The translations under genes were made by a program, and so were the position numbers. Below the pieces are notes generated by a model that saw nothing but the letters and a program-made list of their open reading frames with translations, ran no database searches and was not told where the DNA came from. 12,539 bases of DNA from Blastocladiella britannica. Taxonomy: Eukaryota > Blastocladiomycota > Blastocladiomycetes > Blastocladiales > Blastocladiaceae. Location of the stretch: NCBI GenBank assembly GCA_025349905.2, contig MU625067.1, positions 1 to 12,539 on the forward strand, written 5' to 3'. Below are positions 1-7,168 of this stretch, in pieces (position 1 is the stretch's first letter; each line of letters starts with the position of its first letter).

Positions 1-193
1 CGATCCAACCGTAGTGTAGTGGGTTGCGATCTGACAGTTTATCAAGGCTCTTTGCTAACAATAAATCTATCTCCAACGCCATATATTCTCGTACTCCCTC
101 GTACCCTTGGTCCCGACACATCCCAACCGTTACAATATAGGTCGACTGCTCGTATTACTTCCTCGTCTCTCAGGCCCAACGTCCCTGTCCGTA

Positions 194-216
194 ACATTTG
201 ACACGCGACCCTGCCG
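194..216 (+). repeat. Degenerate direct repeat, copy 1
   Basis: This 23-nt stretch matches 438-460 at 19 of 23 positions, in the same orientation, 244 bp apart. The shared core is CGCGACCC, preceded by ACATyTGAC. The flanks do not align clearly. Chance similarity in GC-rich DNA is possible, though a 19/23 match is longer than expected in a few hundred bases. Confidence 0.4.
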
Positions 217-270
217 GGACACACGAGCCTTCGCTGTCTTGTTTTTCCTCCGTTGGCCACGCCATGTCGC

Positions 271-289
271 TGTGACGCTCAGCGTCACA
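271..289. repeat. 19-nt perfect palindrome with CRE-like half-sites
   Basis: TGTGACGCT and AGCGTCACA are exact reverse complements separated by a single C. Each arm contains a TGACG/CGTCA half-site of the type bound by ATF/CREB-family bZIP dimers, but the arms are further apart than in a standard TGACGTCA element. It could be a dimeric transcription-factor site or a small hairpin. No supported gene is adjacent, so any regulatory target is unknown. Confidence 0.6.
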
Positions 290-437
290 AGGCGCATTGA
301 CATGTTTTATTCCCAGCCACTTGGCTTGTCTTCTGTACTTCCTAGTGTATTGTTCTTCTTTATTGTACTACTTGCTTCCCCCAAGATTTTCCCCTGACCT
401 GGCACTGCCCTGCCTTTCCCCCCGTACCCCAAGTGTG

Positions 438-460
438 ACATCTGACTCGCGACCCCGCAG
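438..460 (+). repeat. Degenerate direct repeat, copy 2
   Basis: Second copy of the element at 194-216, with 4 mismatches in 23 positions and the same CGCGACCC core. Both copies lie in the gene-poor left flank. Function unknown. Confidence 0.4.
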
Positions 461-630
461 AGCAGTGTTAGGACTGGGAGCAGAGGGCGATCCGTTGATA
501 CGGGAGACCGAGGTGGATGGACGACGAAAAAATATAATATTACGAATATGAATGTATATTGTTTCGCAAAGATAAACCAATGATGGGAAACACTAAGTGG
601 GAACATGAAGTGGAAAATACTAATGGCGGG

Positions 631-1110
631 TCATGGATCATGACAATGTGCCCTTGCATGATAACGTCGTCCAGGAAACCATGTCCCAAACCAAGTTCTG
701 CGACCCAGCGTTGTCGGCCCCGCCAGTTTCCAGAGCAGTTCGATCGCGGGCAAGCCGCCTCGAGTGCCGGCCGCCCTGAGGATCTCGTTCAGCTCGCCGA
801 TCATGATAAAGGCCGGGTAGTGCGGTAGCAGGGCGAGTCTGTAGTCGTGCTTGATTGCTTGGGCAGGACTGAAATCGTGAAAGCCGCGCGAGAGGACTGT
901 GGTGAGGACGGATGGGGCGTTTTCCTTGGGGAGAACACTGAGGACTGCGATCGCCTCGGCCTGAGTACGGGTGGCCCCCGCGGCGTGGCCCAGTATGACA
1001 TTCAAGACGTGATCAATATCATTTTTTGCCTTGCTGTTGTTCGAAGAGTTTTGCAGATCCCTTGGAGTCCGCACGACCGTGAGAGGACTTTTTAACCGTA
1101 ACCTGGGACA
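631..1110 (-). CDS. Unidentified minus-strand coding stretch, start not resolved
   Basis: The frame is open from a TAG at 1111-1113 to a TGA at 631-633 and has no ATG near its 5' end. Codon use is strongly C-ending over about 1000-700 (runs of gcc, gtc, ctc, atc, cac), like the real genes in the window, so it is or recently was coding. The translation includes HVLNVILGHAAG and IELLWKLAG; I do not recognise it. An ATG at 1187 on this strand opens a 31-codon frame in a different phase that a short intron could join to this one (for example donor GTCCCA, acceptor AACAGCAAG, phase 0, about 80 nt). That start would lie 18 bp from the MCU ATG, making the two genes head to head. It could equally be a truncated or frameshifted relic. 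No membrane segment or known motif is visible. Confidence 0.35.
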   Translation of the reverse strand, partial: CPRLRLKSPLTVVRTPRDLQNSSNNSKAKNDIDHVLNVILGHAAGATRTQAEAIAVLSVLPKENAPSVLTTVLSRGFHDFSPAQAIKHDYRLALLPHYPAFIMIGELNEILRAAGTRGGLPAIELLWKLAGPTTLGRRTWFGTWFPGRRYHARAHCHDP

Positions 1111-1205
1111 CTATTGACAGGCACGGCTTGCGAGAATCTTGGAGGAGGAGGAGATCCGTGATGGAAGGTTCCCTCTTTGGCCTCCATAAAAATCGTCCTT
1201 CTAGA

Positions 1206-2401
1206 ATGCCATCAATGAGCCCGTCCCTCCTCGTCCTCGTGGCCCGCCGGCGCGTGGGAAGCGCCCTTGCGGTCCGCATGCTGTCGACCACGGCCCCACC
1301 TCCCGTCACAGCGGCTGCTCCACGCCGGCTGACGGCCCTGCCCATGACCGCGGACGCCTCGGCCGCAGCTGCGGCAGTCCAATACGACCTGGAGACGCAG
1401 CTCCCTGCCTACTTGCACTTGCCTCCGACGGTGCTGTCCACGTTGCGCCGGTCCTTTGCGCACTCGTCGCAGTCGCCCGAGGTTGACGCCAGCAGTACCG
1501 GCAGCGGCAGCACGCCGTTCCGAATCAAGCTGTACCCGACCCACCCGATCCACGCGCCCTTGTTGCAGGTTGCGCGCGAGATTGGCGCCGCCGACGCCGC
1601 AGTGCTGACCACCGAGCTCCTGGTGGCGTCCTCTTCTTCAAGCGACGCGTCCGAAACCGCGGAGCAACAACAGCAGGTTCGCACGGTGCGGTGGTGCCGG
1701 TCCACACCGACCTTGGACATTGTCCACGAGGGTCTGCGCTCGAAAGGCCGTACCGTCGAGCTTTTGGTCACTGACGGCCCCGGCGGTGCCACTGCGACCG
1801 TGCCCGTGGCCTTGCCTTCGCTTGAAGGTAATCATGCTTTTTTTAGTGCAATACGGACGAATGTAGGACTGACCCCCATATTAAAGAGCGTTCGCTGCAT
1901 CTCAAACAGGAGCTCATGGACCTGGAGCCGCGGTTTGCGGCCATGGATGCGCAAAAGTCGGCCCTGGACGCCAAGGGTGCGCGGTCGGCCAGTGCGCTCG
2001 TGTACGGCGGCCTGGGCGTGCTCTGTGCGCAGTGGGGTCTGATGTTCCGGCTGACGTACTACGACTTCTCGTGGGACGTGATGGAACCCATCTCGTACTT
2101 TTTGACGTTCGGAACGGGTATCCTGTCGTACATGTGGTACGTGGCCACGCGGCGCGAGTACTCGTACGAGGTGCACACCGATCTGCACGTGACGGTGCGC
2201 CAGCAGCGGCTGTACGATACCGCCAACTTGTCGATCGACGAGTACATTGCGGTGCGCGACCGGATTACGGCGGTGCGGGCCAAGATTGCCGCGGTTGAGG
2301 CCGAGTACGCCGACCCGCAGTGGCTGGTGGCGCCGACCGCCGACAAGCCCAAACGCGAGCTGGTTGCGCGGCCGACCTTGTCCTGGCAACAGCAGCAATG
2401 A
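1206..2401 (+). CDS. MCU: Mitochondrial calcium uniporter pore subunit
   Basis: Pore-forming subunit of the inner-membrane channel that drives Ca2+ into the matrix. Two exons, 1206-1827 and 1887-2401, joined across a 59-nt intron (GTAATC donor, CTGAC branch-like site, AAAG acceptor) give 378 aa. The first ~35 residues are Arg/Ser/Ala-rich without acids, as expected of a presequence. Residues ~125-205 would be the matrix N-terminal domain. A coiled coil (~207-237) leads to TM1 (~241-263), then the selectivity-filter motif WDVMEP at 270-275, TM2 (~276-297) and a second coiled coil (~322-350). D271 and E274 correspond to the two acidic filter residues of the usual DIME motif; position 2 is Val instead of Ile. 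In-frame ATGs at 1161 and 1215 are alternative starts; 1206 has an A at -3. Identification rests on the family's TM1-loop-TM2 block and is strong; the N-terminal domain is weakly conserved. Confidence 0.9.
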
Positions 2402-2424
2402 AAAAAACTTGCGTTCTTATATTG

Positions 2425-2944
2425 TCATCGCTCAGAGGCCGAGTCCACCATGAGCAGTGCGTAGAGCATGGTGCGGAATTGCGTGAGCTGTTCCTCGAGC
2501 TCGAGTAACTGAGCCGAGTTCCCGATCCATTCCTTTTTCCATTTTTTCCAATTCCAGTGGGTCGTTTTTCATCATGGACGGAATGAAATGATATGAAGTA
2601 CCTTTTTAAGGGAAGCGACGTCGGCCTCGAGGGCGGCAGTATCAAGCTCGGAGGGGTCGTCAACAGCCATTCTTGCTTCCTATACAGTAAAAAGATGCAT
2701 ATGAATGAAATTGACGCGAAAATAATGCTAATAAAGTGACCTCCTCGGCGTCCAGCTGCTCGCATGCAGTGGTGGTGGCCTGCAGCTTGGTCATGCACTC
2801 TTGGTAGAGTGAGGCAAGCGACGAGGCAAGTAAATCGCGCTCTGGCGTGGAGGTGACACTGAGGGAAGTTGCGTCGGCCACGGCACGCGTCAGCTCGTCG
2901 CATAGTCGTTGTGCGTCGTCCAGAAGAGCGGCGGTGCCGTTCAT
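2425..2944 (-). CDS. Small three-exon coiled-coil protein, unidentified
   Basis: Exons 2741-2944, 2602-2679 and 2425-2532 join in phase 0 across introns of 61 nt (GTCACT...TATAG) and 69 nt (GTACTT...AAAAG), giving 129 aa. Neither intron can be read through: each unspliced frame soon meets a stop or leaves the coding phase. The product is acidic and almost wholly helical: helix ~1-28, helix ~34-69, a short acidic linker with DDPSELD, then a helix ~80-123 with heptad-like Leu spacing (QLLELEEQLTQFRTMLYALL). No membrane segment, signal peptide or catalytic motif is evident. Size and shape resemble small helical subunits of larger assemblies (Mediator, kinetochore, BLOC-type), but I could not match it to any of them. 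It ends 23 bp from the MCU stop and starts 78 bp from the divergent Gag1-like gene. Confidence 0.7.
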
Positions 2945-3022
2945 TTTCTTCTCTTTGACTTTTGACGGTAAAGAAGAGTCGTCGTCCCACGCCCAACGGC
3001 GCACCTATACCTCCTCACACCA
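2945..3022. promoter_or_regulatory. Shared 78-bp divergent promoter
   Basis: This is the whole space between the start codons of the minus-strand coiled-coil gene (ATG at 2944) and the plus-strand Gag1-like gene (ATG at 3023), so it must hold both 5' untranslated regions and core promoters unless these extend into the genes. It has a CT-rich stretch beginning at 2945 and a near tandem TTTGACTTTTGAC. I see no clear TATA box. Confidence 0.5.
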
Positions 3023-3940
3023 ATGAGCACGCCAACGATTCCCCTGGAAAAACCGGTGGCTGCTCTGGCCGATATCAACAACAAGAATAATGGAGATGGC
3101 AACGCTACCGACTCGGAGAACGACGAGGACCTGGTCCGCCCGGCCACGCCACCGCCAATGGAAGCTTCTTTGGTACCACCACCGCCGCTGACGGGTCTTT
3201 CGCACTGGCAAGCTCAGAACCGGGCGTGGCTGTCCGGTGCGCCTCCTACTCGACGTGCCGCCGCCACCCGACAACGCCCACCGGCCTCGTCGTCCACCAT
3301 TGGAACGTCACTCTCGGCACTGCTCACCCCACCTGGCTCTCCGTCCGTGGACGGTACCGTCCGCCAAAAGGACGACGATATGGAGGGCGCGTCTGAACTG
3401 GACCGGTCGGACACGGAAGCGGCCGCGGCACTGGCGGTGGCCCAGTCCCTGGCAGCGTCCCGGCGTGCGATTCAACCCTCGCAGTACCTGCAGGTGTACC
3501 AGAAGCTGGTGCGCGAGTGCCGAGTGCTGTCCGAGGGCCGTGGCCTGAATCTGAGCGTGGCCCTGAAGCTGGTGGTCGAGGGGTGGAAGGACGACGGTAC
3601 GTCCTGGCCGTTATATTGCTTCGCTCGTACCTTACAATGCATGGCATCCTCCGTAGGACTGCTCCCAAGGCATTTCAAGGCGTTCCCGGCCTCGCCTCCA
3701 CTGACTCCGCAGGTGCTGCGGGGAGTGCCGCCGCCGCTTCCACCGCCGCACCCGTTGGGTGGATCTGGTGCCTCTGTTAGTACTGCTGCTGCCGCTGCTG
3801 CCGCTGCTGCATCCTATATGTCCCCTCTCCCGCCGGCACGGAGCCCCGAAGACCGATTCTCGTTCTCGTCAGCGGTGCAGGGCATTTCGACGCTGTGGTC
3901 GGCGGCCATGACATTGGCGACGTCGCCGTCGGGTCGTTAG
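3023..3940 (+). CDS. Gag1-like clamp (DUF4050-type) domain protein
   Basis: Exons 3023-3596 and 3657-3940 give 285 aa after removal of a 60-nt intron (GTACGT...CCGTAG, phase 1). Splicing creates GWKDDGLLP, which resembles the WE-E-G core of the fungal Gag1-like clamp family (formerly DUF4050). With SHWQAQNRAW (60-69) and YLQVYQKLVRE (155-165), followed by LNLSVALKLVVEGW (175-188), it reproduces the family's order: a Trp-rich start, an LV segment, then a hydrophobic helix ending in W. Residues 80-150 are Ser/Pro/Asp-rich and probably disordered. The C-terminal third is disordered, with Pro tracts and a nine-Ala run encoded by GCT/GCC repeats near 3782-3811. The family is little characterised, so I assign no function. 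The assignment is from memory of the pattern and is moderate. Confidence 0.6.
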   Translation: MSTPTIPLEKPVAALADINNKNNGDGNATDSENDEDLVRPATPPPMEASLVPPPPLTGLSHWQAQNRAWLSGAPPTRRAAATRQRPPASSSTIGTSLSALLTPPGSPSVDGTVRQKDDDMEGASELDRSDTEAAAALAVAQSLAASRRAIQPSQYLQVYQKLVRECRVLSEGRGLNLSVALKLVVEGWKDDGTSWPLYCFARTLQCMASSVGLLPRHFKAFPASPPLTPQVLRGVPPPLPPPHPLGGSGASVSTAAAAAAAAASYMSPLPPARSPEDRFSFSSAVQGISTLWSAAMTLATSPSGR

Positions 3941-4016
3941 AGCCCCGCGTAGAGTCGAGTTGATATTAGAGTGGGCGACGAATGAATCATTCTTTCGTTA
4001 AATCAAATTTATTCAA
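3941..4016 (+). other. Tandem intergenic spacer (76 bp)
   Basis: This spacer separates the Gag1-like stop from the ATRIP-like start and must hold the 3' end signals of the first gene and the promoter of the second. It ends AT-rich and contains TAAATCAAATTTA at 3999-4011, the same 13-mer found 14 nt after the ATRIP-like stop (7159-7171). Confidence 0.5.
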
Positions 4017-7000
4017 ATGTCCTCGCGATGGCCGTCCCTGCACCACGACCGCCGACCCACCTCACCGCCCCCGGTCGGAGGCCCTCCTCCAGCCAAACGA
4101 CCGCGGATGGACGCGTTTCCGGCCCCGTCCGCGGCACTTCCGGCCGACGACGATCTCTTTAACGACGGCGATGACGAGCTCTTGCACGACCCGGCGGCCA
4201 TGGCCCTAATCGACCACCAGGTCATGCTCTCGCAGCAACCTGCTGTCACTGCTGCTCCTGGTCCCGCCTCTGGCCCCGTTAGTAGTCACTTTCACCAAGT
4301 ACAACAGTACGGGACGGCCGCCAGGGCACCTCACAATGGCAGTGGCATGGTCCTCTCGCTGCCCCCCGGCAAGCAGCTGCCCGATGGCGCACACAACATT
4401 ACTGTTCGCCCGCACCCCCACGCGTTTCCAGCATCGAGTCACTTGCAACCACCACAATGGCAGCAACAGCAACCAGTACGGCCACACGTACACCCACAGC
4501 AACAACAACACGTGTCACCCTCTAGTTCGGGCGGTAATGCTGCAGCCGAGGCTGAGATCCAGCGTCTACAGGCCCTGTTACTGGCCAAGGAAGGCGAGTC
4601 CATCCTGTTGCGCCAGACGCTGGCAGCCGCCGAGGCCGCGACCCGGCGAGCCGAGTCAGAGGCGCGAGAGCGCGACCGACTCCGCGACGAGCACTTTGAG
4701 CGCGATCTGACCAATGCGCGGGCCGAGGCCGATGCGCTGCGGTCGCAGCAGGCGTTCCACGAGCACAACTTGCGCAAACAGCACTGGCACGCCAGCCGCA
4801 TCACCATGTCGCAGGCCGCCAACACGCTGGTTCCTGGGTCGCCCATGACTCCGCGCCGTGGCGCGGGCGGTATGCCTCTCTCGTCGTCAGGAATGCTGCT
4901 GGCCACGCCGTCGCGCGCTCGCGTGCCCCCGCCACCTCCACCACCGCCGCTACCACCGGGCTACGGATCTCATTCTGTTGCGAATGGCGGCGCTTCGCCC
5001 TTGGCCGGCCGTATGCGTGCGCTCCGACCACCCGCACCCACCCCCCTGTGGTCGTCGTCGAGTACCCGGCCTCCTCCTCCTCCGCCACCACCGGTCCAAC
5101 CACCACCATCATCGCCACCACCGTCACTTGTGACGGGCGGTCATACTTCGCCACCGCCGCCGCCACTCCCTCGCGTGCTGGAAGAGCCGGAGACGGTCAT
5201 GGTCAGTGTCGCGCTGAGCCCCATTCCGGCCCCAGAAGAAGAAACGGAGACTCCACCAGCAGAAACAGCATCAGCAGAATCAGTGCAAGTCCAGCTCGAG
5301 CAACTAGCATTGGACACGGTCTCCCGCGCCGCGCGGAAACGGCGGCCTCGCCGAACTCGTGATGACGAGGTGAGATCGGCGCCAGTTCCCCTACACGTGG
5401 CATCGACGCTCCGCCGGCTCACCGAGTCCCTTGCCCACCTCGACTTGGATGTGACCGTTCGAGACCGCGTAGTGAGCGCTATGGGCAGTCCCTGGAACGA
5501 CTCAGGCGCCGCTTTGTCGATGCTGGCACACGTTCTGTCGCTGCTGGTGCCCGTCCTTGCAACATCCTTGTCCGCTTCTCAGCAACCACCATCTCCAATT
5601 GAGAAAAATGCCGACCTGGCAGTCACGGCCGTCGGGCTCACGCTCGAGCTCGTGGCATCGGTTGCCCGCACGCAGCGAGCCGACCAATCCCTGTTGCCGA
5701 CCTTGGACCGCATTTTGCTTTCCCCACCTATCAGTCCGCAGCACCTGATCTCGGCGCTGCACGAAACGATCGTCACCATTTCGACCGCATCGCTCGCATG
5801 GCACGGGAGCCACGTCACGGCCCGGTCCGTGCCCATGTACGCGCGTCCTCAAGCTGCTACCACAGACCGATACGACTCGCAGCAGCAGCCACACCATAGC
5901 CACCATCCCGATGAAGTGGTTCCCACGCTGCCCGACCCGCTCCGCCGCGCCATCCAGCACGTTCCCACGTTGCTGACGCTGATCGTGGACCTGGCCACGG
6001 TCGCCCGCAAGTACCAGGACCTGATTGCCAATGTGGCGGCCGCGTACTGGCACCGGCGCGAGTTCGAGTACCTGGCGAAAGCGCGGGACTGGCCGCCGGC
6101 CACGCACCCGCGGTTGGCACGGTGGGCGGCGCTGGTCATGTGTTCGGTAGGGGACGCGGGGCCGGTCTTGGCGTCGCTGGGAAACAAGATGAGCGTGTTT
6201 TCGCTGGTCTTGCGGCTCACTCATGCGCCGCCGTCGCTGTTGTCGACCGATCAGAATGTGGACCGGATCGCGTGCCATGCGCCGACCGCCGTGGCGGTGT
6301 TTGAGGCCATAGGCGCCGCATTCTCGCGGTACCCGGCCGCGCTCGCGTGGCACTGGATGCACGTGAACCACGAGGTGCCGAGGGTCGTGGCCGCCGCGTC
6401 CGCGTTCGCTATGGCCGCGCAGGACTCGGCACCGGCTGTGCTTTCCGACGACGTTCTTTTTAGTGATGATGAATCACGCCGACCACAACAATCTGCCGCC
6501 ATCCGCGCCGCTCTCACCGCTGCGCCCACTCGCGACTACTGGCACGCGTGTCTCGCGGCTTTGGTGCTCCTGTGCCGCATTTCGGAACGAGGCCCTCCGA
6601 TGCCGCAGACCGCAGTGACCAACCACCGGACTGATACCATTACCGCTATTCCCGACACGGCCGCGACCGCCGCCCGTGCCAGTCCGTGGTCGTTGGCGGA
6701 CCTGATCGAGGCGTCTGCTGCTCCCGCTGGTAATGGAAAGGGTTCCGACGGCAATGGAGGCGGAGGAGGTAAACGAGATCGGCGCAGCGACGCTGGTTCA
6801 TCATCCACGACGGCGACAGCAGCAGCGATGGCGCCGACGGCCCCGAACCTCGCGGCCAAGCTGCGGCTCGTTCGTACCGCGCAGTGGGCCAAAACCGCGC
6901 TCGCGATGTTGCTGCTCCCGCCACCTGAACAACAACAACCGCCAGGAGACGAAGATGAGGTCGGCACGACAGACACAGCCGAACGCGTGGCCAGACGGTC

Positions 7001-7145
7001 GGCACGCGCGGCGCTTCTCCAGTCCCAGCAGCGCTTTGGCCACGCCCAGCGCATGCACGGCGCCACCGTCGACGCCATGCTGACGCGGCTGTTGGCCGAT
7101 GCGCAGACGATGGCCCGCCAGGCCGGGCTGCTCGCCAACGAATAA
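4017..7145 (+). CDS. ATRIP/Ddc2/Rad26-like checkpoint protein (probable)
   Basis: A single-exon gene of 1042 aa. ATRIP-family proteins bind RPA-coated single-stranded DNA and deliver the ATR/Mec1 kinase to damage. Matching architecture: a basic nuclear-signal-like patch PAKRPR (25-30); an acidic DDDLFNDGDDELL motif (44-56) placed where ATRIP carries its RPA-binding acidic helix; a Gln/His-rich stretch; a long coiled coil (~176-260) whose KEGESILLRQTL resembles the GE-x-x-LR start of the fungal Ddc2 coiled coil; and a ~600-residue helical C-terminal region (~445-1042) with HEAT-like hydrophobic helices. Unusual: three proline tracts at 304-311, 352-359 and 379-383, and Gly/Ser insertions near 900-925. 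No kinase or nuclease motif is present. The poly-Pro plus coiled coil suggested a formin, but there is no FH2 domain. Assignment rests on architecture and short matches, so it is moderate. Confidence 0.55.
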   Translation: MSSRWPSLHHDRRPTSPPPVGGPPPAKRPRMDAFPAPSAALPADDDLFNDGDDELLHDPAAMALIDHQVMLSQQPAVTAAPGPASGPVSSHFHQVQQYGTAARAPHNGSGMVLSLPPGKQLPDGAHNITVRPHPHAFPASSHLQPPQWQQQQPVRPHVHPQQQQHVSPSSSGGNAAAEAEIQRLQALLLAKEGESILLRQTLAAAEAATRRAESEARERDRLRDEHFERDLTNARAEADALRSQQAFHEHNLRKQHWHASRITMSQAANTLVPGSPMTPRRGAGGMPLSSSGMLLATPSRARVPPPPPPPPLPPGYGSHSVANGGASPLAGRMRALRPPAPTPLWSSSSTRPPPPPPPPVQPPPSSPPPSLVTGGHTSPPPPPLPRVLEEPETVMVSVALSPIPAPEEETETPPAETASAESVQVQLEQLALDTVSRAARKRRPRRTRDDEVRSAPVPLHVASTLRRLTESLAHLDLDVTVRDRVVSAMGSPWNDSGAALSMLAHVLSLLVPVLATSLSASQQPPSPIEKNADLAVTAVGLTLELVASVARTQRADQSLLPTLDRILLSPPISPQHLISALHETIVTISTASLAWHGSHVTARSVPMYARPQAATTDRYDSQQQPHHSHHPDEVVPTLPDPLRRAIQHVPTLLTLIVDLATVARKYQDLIANVAAAYWHRREFEYLAKARDWPPATHPRLARWAALVMCSVGDAGPVLASLGNKMSVFSLVLRLTHAPPSLLSTDQNVDRIACHAPTAVAVFEAIGAAFSRYPAALAWHWMHVNHEVPRVVAAASAFAMAAQDSAPAVLSDDVLFSDDESRRPQQSAAIRAALTAAPTRDYWHACLAALVLLCRISERGPPMPQTAVTNHRTDTITAIPDTAATAARASPWSLADLIEASAAPAGNGKGSDGNGGGGGKRDRRSDAGSSSTTATAAAMAPTAPNLAAKLRLVRTAQWAKTALAMLLLPPPEQQQPPGDEDEVGTTDTAERVARRSARAALLQSQQRFGHAQRMHGATVDAMLTRLLADAQTMARQAGLLANE

Positions 7146-7168
7146 TACCAAGAAAATATAAATCAAAT
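7146..7168. terminator. 23-bp convergent 3' junction, ATRIP-like / SEC8
   Basis: Only 23 bp separate the two stop codons, so both transcripts must run past each other or end inside the neighbouring gene. The spacer is AT-rich (AGAAAATATAAATCAAATTT) and probably contributes polyadenylation signals on both strands. The 13-mer TAAATCAAATTTA at 7159-7171 overlaps the SEC8 stop codon. Confidence 0.4.

Larger units (their letters stand above)
1..630. other. Gene-poor left flank, no supported gene
   Basis: No open frame here shows convincing coding codon use or a recognisable protein; the short frames on both strands overlap each other and have mixed composition. Part of it is AT-rich (about 525-600). 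Two structures stand out: a 19-nt perfect palindrome at 271-289 and a degenerate 23-nt direct repeat at 194-216 and 438-460. I saw no tRNA A/B boxes. It may be intergenic DNA, or the 3' flank or untranslated region of the minus-strand frame at 631-1110. Confidence 0.6.

Noticed and set aside
732..745. GTTCGATCG resembling a tRNA B box
   Set aside because: It lacks the final C of the consensus, has no paired acceptor stem or A box, and lies in the minus-strand coding stretch.
1212..1553. Minus-strand open frames opposite MCU and other long frames opposite SEC8 and the ATRIP-like gene
   Set aside because: They are Arg/Ala/Pro-rich shadows of GC-rich coding sequence on the other strand, with no family resemblance or suitable start.
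1828..2042. Reading MCU straight through the intron to a stop near 2042
   Set aside because: The frame loses the pore and both membrane helices. Splicing 1827 to 1887 restores the coiled coil, WDVMEP and TM2 in one frame.
3782..3811. GCT/GCC tandem repeat as a possible microsatellite or mobile insertion
   Set aside because: It is in frame and encodes a poly-Ala run, typical of low-complexity coding sequence in this genome.
4017..7145. Formin identity for the 1042-aa protein, suggested by poly-proline tracts next to a coiled coil
   Set aside because: No FH2 domain motif is visible after the proline tracts. The N-terminal acidic motif, coiled coil and long helical region fit ATRIP/Ddc2 better.
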